From Pseudomonas aestuarii (GTDB taxonomy: Bacteria; Pseudomonadota; Gammaproteobacteria; Pseudomonadales; Pseudomonadaceae): DNA of 64,000 bases. The notes under the pieces were generated by a model. That model was not told where the DNA came from and did no database searches. It was given only the letters and a program-made list of their open reading frames with translations. Position numbers and translations under genes: made by a program. The stretch is from NCBI RefSeq assembly GCF_027988105.1, contig NZ_JAQJZJ010000008.1:186001-250000 (forward strand), in the 5' to 3' direction. Below, one piece after another: positions 17,525-25,863 of this stretch. Positions within the stretch are counted from its first letter, which is position 1, and each line of letters starts with the position of its first letter.

Positions 17525-18340
17525 CTAGCGCAGCAGGAAATTACCCATGCCGGCAGGTGTGGCTTCCAGGCACGGCACTTGTGCCTCGTCCTTCAGGTTG
17601 ACCCCGGACAACTGGCGCCGACAGGCCTCGCGCATCAGGTACAGCAGGCGATGGGCGGCCATGCCATAACTCTGGCCCTCCAGCCGCACGTTGGAGATGC
17701 AGTTGCGGTAGGCATCGGTGAGGCCGACGCGAGGCGCATAGGTGAAGTACAGGCCGAGGCTGTCCGGCGAACTGAGACCCGGGCGTTCGCCGATCAGAAT
17801 CACCACCATCTTGGCATTGAGCCGCTCGGCGACTTCGTCGGCCACGGCCACGCGGCCCTGGGCCACCAGGGCCACCGGCGACAGCGACCAGCCTTCGGCG
17901 TTCGCCAGCTCTTCCATGCGCGCGAGAAACGGCAGCGCATGCCGATGCACGGCGAGCGCCGACAGGCCGTCCGCCACCACGACCGCCAGGTCCACGCCAC
18001 CGGGGTTGGCCTGGCCGTAGTCGTGTAGATGGCGGATCGAGGCCTCATTCAGGCGGCGCCCCAGGTCGGGGCGTTGCAGGTAGGTATCGCGATCCGCCGC
18101 GGCACTGTGCAGCAGCAAGCTGGCGCGGCCGCGGTCCGCCAGGCCGGCGCTGAGGGCGGCATGGTCGAATGGCAGGTGCACCGCGTCACGCGCCTGGGCG
18201 TGGGCATACTGGAAGTCCAGCAGGGCCGTGGTGGGCAGGCTGGTGCCGGCGCGACCGAGGGCGATGCGCGCCGGCGTCAGGCGGCGCAACTCCTGCCAGG
18301 GATTCTCGGTGGTGGCGGAAACGGGCAGCTCTGGTTGCAT
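17525..18340 (-). CDS. eutC: Ethanolamine ammonia-lyase small subunit
   Basis: A 271-residue subunit of the adenosylcobalamin-dependent enzyme that splits ethanolamine into acetaldehyde and ammonia. Family segments are LTPARIALGRAGTSLPTTALLDFQYAHAQARDAVH in the N-part, VVVADGLSALAVH, and GERPGLSSPDSLGLYFTYAPRVG near the cobalamin face; it ends GMGNFLLR. It lies 57 bp after eutB, a normal bicistronic arrangement. Its cofactor ties it to the B12 uptake genes at 0.7-3.8 kb. Confidence 0.95.
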   Translation of the reverse strand: MQPELPVSATTENPWQELRRLTPARIALGRAGTSLPTTALLDFQYAHAQARDAVHLPFDHAALSAGLADRGRASLLLHSAAADRDTYLQRPDLGRRLNEASIRHLHDYGQANPGGVDLAVVVADGLSALAVHRHALPFLARMEELANAEGWSLSPVALVAQGRVAVADEVAERLNAKMVVILIGERPGLSSPDSLGLYFTYAPRVGLTDAYRNCISNVRLEGQSYGMAAHRLLYLMREACRRQLSGVNLKDEAQVPCLEATPAGMGNFLLR

Positions 18341-18397
18341 GGTGATTCCTCGATCGCTGCTGGCGAGCGGGCCAGGCCAGCCTCTGCGGGGGCGCTG

Positions 18398-19792
18398 TCA
18401 GCCCAGTGGGGCCAGGGCCCGGCGGAATGCCGGGGGTAGGTTGTCGCCAAAGCGCACGCGCCCGTCCGCCTGGGTGAAGATGCCCATGCGCTGCAACCAG
18501 GCTTCGAACTCCGGCGCCGGCTTCAGCCCCTGGCTCTGGCGCACGTAGAGGGCGTCGTGGAACGAGGTGGTCTGGTAGTTGAGCATGATGTCATCGGAGC
18601 CGGGAATGCCCATGATGAAGTTGATCCCGGCCACGCCAAACAGGGTCAGGAGCGTGTCCATGTCGTCCTGGTCGGCCTCGGCGTGGTTGGTGTAACAGAC
18701 GTCGCAGCCCATCGGCAGGCCAAGCAGCTTGCCGCAGAAGTGATCTTCCAGCCCGGCGCGGATGATCTGCTTGCCGTTGTACAGGTATTCCGGACCGATA
18801 AAACCGACCACGGTGTTGACCAGAAACGGCTTGAAATGCCGGGCCACCGCATAGGCGCGGGTTTCGCAGGTCTGCTGGTCGAGGCCGTGGTGGGCGTTGG
18901 CCGAGAGTGCGCTGCCCTGGCCGGTTTCGAAGTACATCAGGTTGTTGCCGAGGGTGCCGCGCTTGAGCGACAGCCCGGCCTCGTAGCCTTCCTGGAGCAC
19001 CTGCAGGTTGACGCCGAAGCTGGCGTTGGCCGCTTCGGTGCCGGCGATCGACTGGAACACCAGGTCCAGCGGCACGCCGCGGTTGATCGCCTCGATCGAG
19101 CTGGTGACGTGGGTCAGCACGCAGGCCTGGGTGGGGATCTCGTAGCGCTGGATGATGCCATCGAGCATTATCAGCATCTCGCAGAGGCTCACGACGCTGT
19201 CGGTGGCCGGGTTGATGCCGAGCATGGCATCGCCGTTGCCATACAGCAGACCGTCGAGAATGCTCGCGGCGATGCCCGACGGCTCATCGGTCGGATGATT
19301 GGGCTGCAGGCGGGTGGACATGCGCCCGCGCAGGCCGACGGTGTTGCGAAAGCGGGTGACCACGCGGATCTTCTGGGCCACCAGGATCAGGTCCTGCACG
19401 CGCATCAGTTTCGACACGGCGGCGGCCATTTCCGGGGTCAGGCCGGGGGCCAGGGCACGCAGCGAGGTTTCAGTGGCCTGGTCGCTGAGCAACCAGTCGC
19501 GCAGGCCGCCGACGGTCAGGTGGCTGACTGCGGCGAAGGCCGGGCGGTCGTGGCTGTCGATGATCAGCCGGGTGACTTCATCCGCTTCATAGGGGATCAG
19601 CGCCTCGTCGAGGAAATGCGCGAGGGGAATGTCGGCCAGGGTCATCTGCGCGGCCACCCGCTCACCGTCACTGGCGGCGGCGACGCCCGCCAGGTAGTCG
19701 CCGGAGCGCGCCGGACTGGCCTTGGCCATGACTTCCCCGAGGCTGTCGAACCGGTAGGTTTCACCACCCACCGAATGGAAAAAACGGGCCAT
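18398..19792 (-). CDS. eutB: Ethanolamine ammonia-lyase large subunit
   Basis: A 464-residue catalytic subunit with the TIM barrel that binds ethanolamine and the B12 adenosyl group. Recognisable segments are RFRNTVGLRGRMSTRLQPNHPTD, GLLYGNGDAMLGINPATDS, FGVNLQVLQEGYEAG, FETGQGSALSANAHHGLDQQTCE, GFIGPEYLYNGKQIIRAGLEDHFCGKL and MGIPGSDDIMLNYQTTSFHD. The length and the start at 19792 are normal. In P. aeruginosa the operon also carries a permease and an aldehyde dehydrogenase before eutB and has a dedicated regulator. None of these is present here; a 749-bp gene-free gap lies upstream instead. Confidence 0.96.
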   Translation of the reverse strand: MARFFHSVGGETYRFDSLGEVMAKASPARSGDYLAGVAAASDGERVAAQMTLADIPLAHFLDEALIPYEADEVTRLIIDSHDRPAFAAVSHLTVGGLRDWLLSDQATETSLRALAPGLTPEMAAAVSKLMRVQDLILVAQKIRVVTRFRNTVGLRGRMSTRLQPNHPTDEPSGIAASILDGLLYGNGDAMLGINPATDSVVSLCEMLIMLDGIIQRYEIPTQACVLTHVTSSIEAINRGVPLDLVFQSIAGTEAANASFGVNLQVLQEGYEAGLSLKRGTLGNNLMYFETGQGSALSANAHHGLDQQTCETRAYAVARHFKPFLVNTVVGFIGPEYLYNGKQIIRAGLEDHFCGKLLGLPMGCDVCYTNHAEADQDDMDTLLTLFGVAGINFIMGIPGSDDIMLNYQTTSFHDALYVRQSQGLKPAPEFEAWLQRMGIFTQADGRVRFGDNLPPAFRRALAPLG

Positions 19793-20541
19793 GCGTTAGC
19801 TACTCCTGAAACGGCTCGTTATCGCAAAACGGGCAACAGCGCAGGGTGTTGTCGCCCATGCGCTTGCCTGCACTCAAATGCAGCCTCTGGCGCACCTGAG
19901 CGCGCCAGAGGTGCAGCTTAAACCCCGGTCAGCCTGGCGTCAGCCGGCGCGTCGCAGTGCTGCCGCTGCGTCAGCAGGACCTAGATGAAGCCCAGGCTGA
20001 CGGCGATCCCCATGAATGCAGAGTGCCGAGTGCAGGCTTGAGAGTTGATCTGCTCAAAAGACTTGTGGATGTACGCAACCCCCATGCCAGCGGCCAGTTC
20101 GTGCGCCCCTATTACCGCCTCAAACGGCCAGGTGCTGGAGGGCTGTGCTCGCCAGGCGCTGCTGGGCGACCGCAGGCCGGGCAATGGGCATCCGCCGCGG
20201 CCTCCTATAGTGCAAGCTGCGCAAGCCTGCCATCCGCTCGCGGGGCTGAGTCGCGGCCTGCCCGCCTCCTGCGGTGCGGCCGGCGGATCGGCGCGACCTT
20301 TTTCGAGCGGCTGCGGTCGAATCGCCGCGGCTGAGGGACCGGCCGTGCAAGAGGCTGCTGTGCTAACCTGCGCCGAGTTTGCCGGGGCCTCGTGTTCGTT
20401 CCGAGTAGCCCCCTGGTGGGTGTTACAGGCGCGGCGGCGGCCGCGAAACTCGCGGATCCATCCACACCCTACGGACTCGTCATGCACTGCTGCGATACGG
20501 CCTTCCTGACGGCCTAAATTCGTTGGTTTTCGAGGTTTTCC
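19793..20541. other. Gene-free gap between eutB and mpl
   Basis: 749 bp between two divergent genes. It should hold the eutBC promoter (minus) and the mpl promoter (plus). I found no sigma-54 site and no complete gene. The last 50 codons of an open minus-strand frame ending at 19981 read like a hydrophobic C-terminus (MGIAVSLGFI), but codon usage is weak, so this may be chance or a decayed permease. A TTGAG/CTCAA inverted repeat lies near 20037-20056. Confidence 0.45.
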
Positions 20542-21891
20542 ATGCATATCCATATTCTCGGCATCTGCGGCACCTTCATGGGCTCGCTGGCCGTGCTGGC
20601 CAAGGAACTGGGCCATCGCGTCACCGGCTCCGACGCCAATGTCTACCCGCCGATGAGCACCCAGCTCGAAGCCCAGGGCATCGAGCTGACCCAGGGCTAC
20701 GATGCCGCGCAACTCGCTCCGGCGCCGGATCTGGTGGTGATCGGCAACGCCCTGTCGCGCGGCAATCCGGCGGTCGAGTACGTGCTCAACCAGGGCCTGC
20801 CCTACGTCAGCGGCCCGCAATGGCTGGCCGACCATGTGCTGCAAGGGCGCTGGGTACTGGCGGTGGCCGGCACCCATGGCAAGACCAGCAGCAGCAGCAT
20901 GCTGGCCTGGGTGCTGGAGCATGCCGGCATGAGCCCGGGTTTCCTGATTGGCGGGGTGCCGCAGAATTTCGGCATTTCCGCGCGCCTGGGCGGCACGCCG
21001 TTCTTCGTGGTCGAGGCCGACGAGTACGACAGTGCCTTCTTCGACAAGCGCAGCAAGTTCGTCCACTACCGCCCGCGCACCGCGATCCTCAATAACCTGG
21101 AGTTCGATCACGCGGACATCTTCCCGGACCTGGCGGCCATCGAGCGGCAATTTCACCACTTGGTGCGGACCATTCCCGGTGACGGCCTGATCATCCACCC
21201 GGCGGCCGAAGCGGCGCTGCAACGGGTGATCGAGATGGGCTGCTGGACCCCGGTGCAGACCACAGGCGAAGGCGGCCAGTGGCAGGCCCGCTTGCTCAGC
21301 GCCGATGGCGCGCGTTTCGAGGTGTGGTTCGACGGCCGGCCCCAGGGCGTGGTCGACTGGTCGCTGACCGGCCAGCACAACGTGGCCAATGCCCTGGCGG
21401 TACTGGCGGCGGCGCGGCATGTCGGCGTGGTGGCGGAACTCGGCATCGCCGCGCTGTGCAGCTTTATCAATGCCAAGCGGCGGATGGAGAAGGTTGCCGA
21501 GGTCAATGGCGTGACCATCTTCGACGACTTTGCCCACCACCCGACGGCGATTGCCACCACCCTCGACGGCCTGCGCAAGAGCATCGGCAATGCCAAGCTG
21601 ATCGCGGTGATCGAGCCACGCTCCAACTCGATGAAGCTCGGCGCCCACCGCGACGGCTTGCCGGGTTCGGTGGTTCAGGCCGATTCGGTGTACTGGTACG
21701 CACCGGCCAACCTCGGCTGGGACCTGGCCGCGAGTGTGGCTGCATCCAGCGTGCCGACCCAGGTCTGTGCTTCCCTGGAGGCGATCATCGAAGGGGTCAA
21801 GGCCGAAGCCGCGCCGGGCACCCAGGTGGTGGTGATGAGCAACGGCGGTTTCGGCGGCTTGCACGGCAAGCTGGCCGCGGCATTGAAGTAG
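20542..21891 (+). CDS. mpl: Murein peptide ligase (UDP-MurNAc:tripeptide ligase)
   Basis: A 449-residue Mur-ligase family enzyme that joins the recycled tripeptide L-Ala-gamma-D-Glu-meso-Dap to UDP-MurNAc in cell-wall recycling. The start MHIHILGICGTFMGSLAVLAKELGH carries the nucleotide-binding glycine pattern typical of Mpl/MurC. The ATP loop is AGTHGKTSSSSML, and EADEYDSAFFDKRSKFVHYRP, NNLEFDHADIFPDL and FDDFAHHPTAIATTL are the central and C-terminal signatures. The following hairpin begins within the stop codon, and ubiX follows 61 bp downstream. Confidence 0.96.
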   Translation: MHIHILGICGTFMGSLAVLAKELGHRVTGSDANVYPPMSTQLEAQGIELTQGYDAAQLAPAPDLVVIGNALSRGNPAVEYVLNQGLPYVSGPQWLADHVLQGRWVLAVAGTHGKTSSSSMLAWVLEHAGMSPGFLIGGVPQNFGISARLGGTPFFVVEADEYDSAFFDKRSKFVHYRPRTAILNNLEFDHADIFPDLAAIERQFHHLVRTIPGDGLIIHPAAEAALQRVIEMGCWTPVQTTGEGGQWQARLLSADGARFEVWFDGRPQGVVDWSLTGQHNVANALAVLAAARHVGVVAELGIAALCSFINAKRRMEKVAEVNGVTIFDDFAHHPTAIATTLDGLRKSIGNAKLIAVIEPRSNSMKLGAHRDGLPGSVVQADSVYWYAPANLGWDLAASVAASSVPTQVCASLEAIIEGVKAEAAPGTQVVVMSNGGFGGLHGKLAAALK

Positions 21892-21943
21892 GGCGGGTGC
21901 AACCCGCCATTGACCATGAACCGGCGGGTTGCACCCGCCCTAC
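21888..21943. repeat. Perfect 21-bp inverted repeat between mpl and ubiX
   Basis: The arms at 21888-21908 and 21923-21943 are exact reverse complements with a 14-nt spacer. Each arm is itself nearly palindromic (GGCGGGT-GCA-ACCCGCC). The left arm includes the mpl stop codon. It resembles the short palindromic intergenic repeats of Pseudomonas. It lacks a U-run, so it looks more like a REP-like unit or RNA stabiliser than an intrinsic terminator. Confidence 0.85.
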
Positions 21944-21952
21944 GGAGTTCGC

Positions 21953-22582
21953 ATGAGCGGTCCGGAACGCATTACTTTGGCCATGACCGGTGCCTCCGGC
22001 GCCCAGTACGGCCTGCGCCTGCTCGACTGCCTGGTGCAGGAAGATCGCGAGGTGCATTTCCTGATTTCCAAGGCCGCGCAACTGGTACTGGCCACCGAAA
22101 CGGACGTGACCCTGCCAGCCAAAGCCCAGGCCATGCAGGCATTCTTGAGTGAATACACCGGCGCGGCGCCGGGGCAGATTCGCGTCTACGGCAAGGAAGA
22201 CTGGATGGCCCCGGCGGCCTCAGGTTCGGGTGCGCCGAGCGCCATGGTGGTGGTGCCCTGCTCGACCGGCACCCTGTCGGCGATTGCCAGCGGCGCCTGC
22301 AACAACCTGATCGAGCGCGCCGCCGATGTGGTGCTCAAGGAGCGTCGTCAGTTGATCCTGGTGCCGCGCGAGGCGCCGTTCTCCAGCATCCACCTGGAGA
22401 ACATGCTCAAGTTGTCGAACCTGGGCGCGGTGATCCTGCCGGCGGCGCCGGGCTTCTATCATCAGCCGCAGACCATCGATGACCTGATCGACTTCGTCGT
22501 CGCGCGCATCCTCAACTGCCTGGGCGTGCCTCAGGACATGTTGCCGCGCTGGGGCGAACAGCATCGGGGCTCGGATGAGTAA
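21953..22582 (+). CDS. ubiX: Flavin prenyltransferase UbiX
   Basis: A 209-residue flavoprotein that prenylates FMN to make the cofactor of UbiD decarboxylases in ubiquinone synthesis. The start at 21953 gives MSGPERITLAMTGASGAQYGLRLLD; an upstream TTG frame runs through the repeat and is rejected. Motifs are TGASGAQYG (FMN phosphate), MVVVPCSTGTLSAIASGACNNLIERAADV and LILVPREAPFSSIHLENMLKLS, with AAPGFYHQP near the end. It overlaps the next lipoprotein gene by 8 bp. Confidence 0.96.
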   Translation: MSGPERITLAMTGASGAQYGLRLLDCLVQEDREVHFLISKAAQLVLATETDVTLPAKAQAMQAFLSEYTGAAPGQIRVYGKEDWMAPAASGSGAPSAMVVVPCSTGTLSAIASGACNNLIERAADVVLKERRQLILVPREAPFSSIHLENMLKLSNLGAVILPAAPGFYHQPQTIDDLIDFVVARILNCLGVPQDMLPRWGEQHRGSDE

Positions 22583-22871
22583 CAACAGCCTGCGGGCGGC
22601 GTGCCTGCTGCTCATCCTGTCGAGCAGTGGCTGCGCCACGCTGCGCACCCTGGATGCGGCCAAGCCGGGCGCGCCGGTTATCTATGCCGGCAGCCGCTTG
22701 GACCTGTACGCGCTGAACAACGGATGCTGCGCACAAGCGCGGTTCGGCGCCGAAGCGCCGACATACCCCGGCGTCGATCTGCCCGCCAGTGCCCTGCTCG
22801 ACACGCTATTGCTGCCGCTCTCGCTGGCGCGCGAATTGGGTGTGAACCTGGGCATCAGCGGCGGACTTTGA
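22575..22871 (+). CDS. Small YceK/YidQ-like lipoprotein
   Basis: A 98-residue protein starting within the end of ubiX. Its signal sequence ends in the lipobox LSSSGC, so Cys20 would be lipidated. After it come TLRTLDAAKPGAPVIYAGSRLDLYALN and YPGVDLPASALLDTLLLPLSLARELG, the pattern of the YceK/YidQ family (unknown function). It probably sits in the inner or outer membrane facing the periplasm. Translation is likely coupled to ubiX, as in P. aeruginosa where a similar short gene follows. No role is known. Confidence 0.8.
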   Translation: MSNNSLRAACLLLILSSSGCATLRTLDAAKPGAPVIYAGSRLDLYALNNGCCAQARFGAEAPTYPGVDLPASALLDTLLLPLSLARELGVNLGISGGL

Positions 22872-22967
22872 TTCGATGCGGCGTCCGTTCTGCGGGCAAA
22901 CTTGCAGGGCGGGCTCGCGTTGCCAGGCACGGATCAACCATCCGCGATGCAACGGCGCCCGACCGCG

Positions 22968-24080
22968 TTATTCGCCCTGCGGCAGCGCGATGATCCGCCA
23001 GTCATCACCGACTGCGCGGATCTCGACGATCTTCAGCGCCTGCGCCTCGGCCATGCGCGCTAACGGCAAGTCGAGCAGCGGCCGCGCACTGGAGCCGAGA
23101 AACTTCGGTGCAACGAACAATTGATACTCATCGACCAGGCCTTCGCGAGCGAATGCACCGGCCAGACGCGGACCGGCTTCGACCAGGACCTCATTGGCCC
23201 CGCGCCCGGCCAACTCGGCCAGCAGCTTGTGCAGGTCGACATGGCCGCTACTGCCCGGCACGGCCAACAGTTCGTGACCGGCGTCCAGGTAGCGCTCACG
23301 CGCCATTGCCGCCGCGCAGGTCGCCACCAGGGTCGCGCCGGCCTGAAAGAAAGGCACATCCAGCGGCACCCGCAGCCGGCCATCGATCAGCACCCGCAGC
23401 GGTGGCCGGGTCGCCGCCAGTGCCGTCAGCTCGGCATCCAGGCCCAGTTCATCGGGGCGCACGGTCAGGCGGGCGTGGTCCGCCAGCACGGTGTCGGCGC
23501 CGCTCAGCACCACGCTGGCACTGGCACGCAAGCGCTGCACCGCGGCGCGGGCTGCCGGCCCGGTAATCCACTGGCTCTCGCCGCTGGCCATGGCGGTGCG
23601 GCCGTCCAGGCTCATCGCCAACTTGACCCGCACGAAGGGCAAGCCCTGCTCCATGCGCTTGATGAAACCGGCGTTGAGCGTCCGCGCCTCGGCTTCCAGC
23701 ACGCCGCTGCTTACTTCAATGCCGGCCTGCACCAGGCGCGCCAGGCCATTGCCGGCGACCTGCGGATTGGGATCCTGCATGGCCACCACCACCCGCGCGA
23801 CCCCAGCGGCGACCAGCGCATCGGCGCACGGCGGGGTGCGGCCATGATGGCTGCAGGGCTCCAGGGTCACATAGGCGGTGGCGCCACGCGCCTGCGCGCC
23901 GGCCTGGCGTAGCGCATGCACCTCGGCGTGCGGTTCGCCGGCACGTACATGCCAGCCTTCGCCGACAACCTGCCCGTCACGGGCGATGACGCAGCCGACA
24001 CGCGGATTCGGGTGGGTGGAATACCGGCCTTTGCGGGCCAGCTCCAGGGCGCGGGCCATGCAGGCATGATCGAAGCTCAT
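22968..24080 (-). CDS. ribD: Bifunctional riboflavin deaminase/reductase
   Basis: A 370-residue two-domain enzyme for steps two and three of riboflavin synthesis. The N-terminal deaminase has GEPHAEVHAL (His51, Glu53) and LEPCSHHGRTPPC (Cys76, Cys85) for zinc. The C-terminal reductase has RVKLAMSLDGRTA, GADTVLADHARLTVR and GANEVLVEAGPRLAGAF. The start overlaps the nrdR stop as ATGA. In Pseudomonas, ribE, ribBA, ribH and nusB normally follow, but here the next gene downstream is a convergent lipoprotein gene, so the rib operon has been broken after ribD. Confidence 0.96.
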   Translation of the reverse strand: MSFDHACMARALELARKGRYSTHPNPRVGCVIARDGQVVGEGWHVRAGEPHAEVHALRQAGAQARGATAYVTLEPCSHHGRTPPCADALVAAGVARVVVAMQDPNPQVAGNGLARLVQAGIEVSSGVLEAEARTLNAGFIKRMEQGLPFVRVKLAMSLDGRTAMASGESQWITGPAARAAVQRLRASASVVLSGADTVLADHARLTVRPDELGLDAELTALAATRPPLRVLIDGRLRVPLDVPFFQAGATLVATCAAAMARERYLDAGHELLAVPGSSGHVDLHKLLAELAGRGANEVLVEAGPRLAGAFAREGLVDEYQLFVAPKFLGSSARPLLDLPLARMAEAQALKIVEIRAVGDDWRIIALPQGE

Positions 24081-24547
24081 CGTTGCTCTTTCGAGGGTTC
24101 GCGAGACAGCCGGTCGATTTCCTCGCGGAATTCGTTGAGGTCCTGAAAGCGCCGGTATACCGAGGCGAAGCGGATGTAGGCGACCTCATCGAGCTTTTGC
24201 AGTTCGCTCATTACCAACTCGCCGAGCACCAGCGACTTGATCTCGCGCTCACCGGTCGCACGCAGCTGGTGCTTGATATGGGCAATGGCCGCCTCCAGCC
24301 GTTCGATGCTGACCGGGCGCTTCTCCAGGGCGCGCTGCATGCCGGCACGCAGTTTGTCCTCGTCGAATGGCTGGCGGCTGCCGTCCTGCTTGATCAGCCG
24401 CGGCATCACCAGCTCGGCGGTTTCGAAGGTGGTGAAACGCTCTTCGCAGGCCAGGCATTCGCGCCGACGACGCACTTGCCCGCCCTCGGCGACCAGGCGC
24501 GAATCGATAACCTTGGTGTCGTTGGCACCGCAGAAGGGACAGTGCAT
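24077..24547 (-). CDS. nrdR: Ribonucleotide reductase repressor NrdR
   Basis: A 156-residue repressor. The start at 24547 (MHCPFCGANDTKVIDSRL) gives the N-terminal zinc ribbon: Cys3, Cys6, Cys31 and Cys34. The ATP-cone follows: VMPRLIKQDGSRQPFDEDKLRAGMQRALEKRP. NrdR binds NrdR boxes upstream of ribonucleotide reductase genes and senses (d)ATP. Four base pairs of overlap with ribD make them a translational pair, the usual gammaproteobacterial arrangement. Confidence 0.97.
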   Translation of the reverse strand: MHCPFCGANDTKVIDSRLVAEGGQVRRRRECLACEERFTTFETAELVMPRLIKQDGSRQPFDEDKLRAGMQRALEKRPVSIERLEAAIAHIKHQLRATGEREIKSLVLGELVMSELQKLDEVAYIRFASVYRRFQDLNEFREEIDRLSREPSKEQR

Positions 24548-24695
24548 AGGAGGGCAGCCGCCTTGAACAGGAAAGCGCCATGGTAGCGCATCCCGCGGGC
24601 AAGACAAGCCGAGGACTTTACGGTATACAAGCGCGCGCTCGACTACCTTTCAGGCACAGCGTTTCTTTCAGGCATCCCCCTAGATGATCATTGTC

Positions 24696-25139
24696 ATGCG
24701 ACTGCTCGCTCCGTTTACCCTGGCCAGCCTGCTTGCGGCCTGCGCCGGCGAACCGTCCGTGCCGCCCCAGCCGCCGGCCACGTCGGCGCCTGCCACAAGC
24801 ATGGGTGCGGCGTCTGCGCCGCTGCCGGCCCACCTGCGTGAACTCAGCGGCAGCCTGCTCGGCGTGCCCAACGCTAGCGAAGTCGAACTGGCCCTGCTGC
24901 TGATCGACGCGCGTGGCTTGCCCCAGGGCCTGCTGAGCAATATTCAACTGACCGGCAACGGCGCGGCCCTGCCCTTTCGCCTGCCCTTCAACCCCCAGGC
25001 CTTCATCCCCGGCACTCGGGTCGAGCTGCGCGGGCGGGTCAATCAGGCCGGCCGCCTGATCCTGCGCCTGCCGCCCCAGGCGATTGAGCACAACGACAGC
25101 CAGCAGCTCGGCGAGTTACGCCTGGAGCCTGCGCCATGA
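24696..25139 (+). CDS. YbaY-family lipoprotein
   Basis: A 147-residue protein whose preferred start is ATG 24696 (MRLLAPFTLASLLAAC), giving a lipobox LLAAC with the acylated Cys at residue 16. A Pro/Ala-rich linker follows. The mature part, LRELSGSLLGVPNASEVELALLLIDARGLPQGLLSNIQLTG in short, and FIPGTRVELRGRVNQAGRLIL match the YbaY/type III secretion pilotin-like beta fold. An in-frame ATG at 24684 is less likely. Its last 4 bp overlap the methyltransferase start. The function is unknown. Confidence 0.8.
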   Translation: MRLLAPFTLASLLAACAGEPSVPPQPPATSAPATSMGAASAPLPAHLRELSGSLLGVPNASEVELALLLIDARGLPQGLLSNIQLTGNGAALPFRLPFNPQAFIPGTRVELRGRVNQAGRLILRLPPQAIEHNDSQQLGELRLEPAP

Positions 25140-25792
25140 GCACAACCGCTGCCCTGCACACGGCGCTGAGCGAGCTGCTCGGCGACGCCAGGCTGGTGGC
25201 CGAGCACTTGCCCGGCACCGCGCTGAAACTCTGGCTGATCGATGCCGCCAATATGGCGCGCGCCTTCAACCCGGAGGAAACCCGGCGGATTCTCGAGGAG
25301 CCACCCTACTGGTGTTTCTGCTGGGCCAGCGGCCTGGTGCTGGCGCGCTGGCTGGCCGAACACCCGGAGTGGGTGCGTGGCAAGCGCGTGCTGGATTTCG
25401 GCGCCGGTTCCGGCGTCGCGGCCATTGCCGCGGTCAAGGCTGGCGCCCGCGAAGTGGTGGCCTGCGACCTCGACCCCCTGGCCCTGGCGGCCTGCCGGGC
25501 CAATGCCGCACTCAACGAGGTGGAACTGGGCTACTCGGCGGACTTCTTCCAGGAAGCCGACCGCTTCGACCTGATCCTGGTCGCCGACGTGCTCTACGAC
25601 CGCGCCAACCTGCCGCTGCTCGACCAGTTCCTCAGCCGCGGCCGCCAGGTGCTGGTCGCCGATTCACGGGTGCGCGACTTCCAGCATCCGCTGTACCAGC
25701 GCCTCGGCGTGATGCAGGCCTGCACCTGGCCGGATCTGGCCGAACCGGACGAATTTCGCCAGGTCAGCCTCTACCATGCACAACGTCACTGA
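25136..25792 (+). CDS. Class I SAM-dependent protein methyltransferase, ETF-beta KMT/PrmA-like
   Basis: A 218-residue methyltransferase. Motif I is VLDFGAGSGVAAIAAVKAG; the acidic end of the next strand is VVACDLDPLALAACRANA; motif IV-like is FDLILVADVLYDRANLPLL. The N-terminal EPPYWCFCWASGLVLARWL is characteristic of the family related to the lysine methyltransferase of ETF-beta. It overlaps the lipoprotein stop as ATGA, so the two are cotranscribed. A protein lysine substrate is likely, but not shown. RNA substrates cannot be excluded. Confidence 0.82.
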   Translation: MSTTAALHTALSELLGDARLVAEHLPGTALKLWLIDAANMARAFNPEETRRILEEPPYWCFCWASGLVLARWLAEHPEWVRGKRVLDFGAGSGVAAIAAVKAGAREVVACDLDPLALAACRANAALNEVELGYSADFFQEADRFDLILVADVLYDRANLPLLDQFLSRGRQVLVADSRVRDFQHPLYQRLGVMQACTWPDLAEPDEFRQVSLYHAQRH

Positions 25793-25863
25793 TGCCTGCC
25801 TTGTTTCCACACGGCGGCGCCCACATTTATAGTGTTTAGCACTTTCGCCCAGCGAGACCGACC

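Noticed and set aside
19793..20541. Sigma-54 promoter for eutBC
   Set aside because: A TGGCAGGCTTGC match on the minus strand near 20220 lacks the required GG-N10-GC spacing.
19981..21864. 627-codon minus-strand frame opposite mpl running into the eutB-mpl gap
   Set aside because: Most of it mirrors mpl. Only the last 50 codons are outside mpl, and their codon bias is weak; mentioned as a possible remnant only.
21929..21952. TTG start extending UbiX upstream
   Set aside because: It would translate the right arm of the inverted repeat; ATG 21953 gives the family N-terminus.
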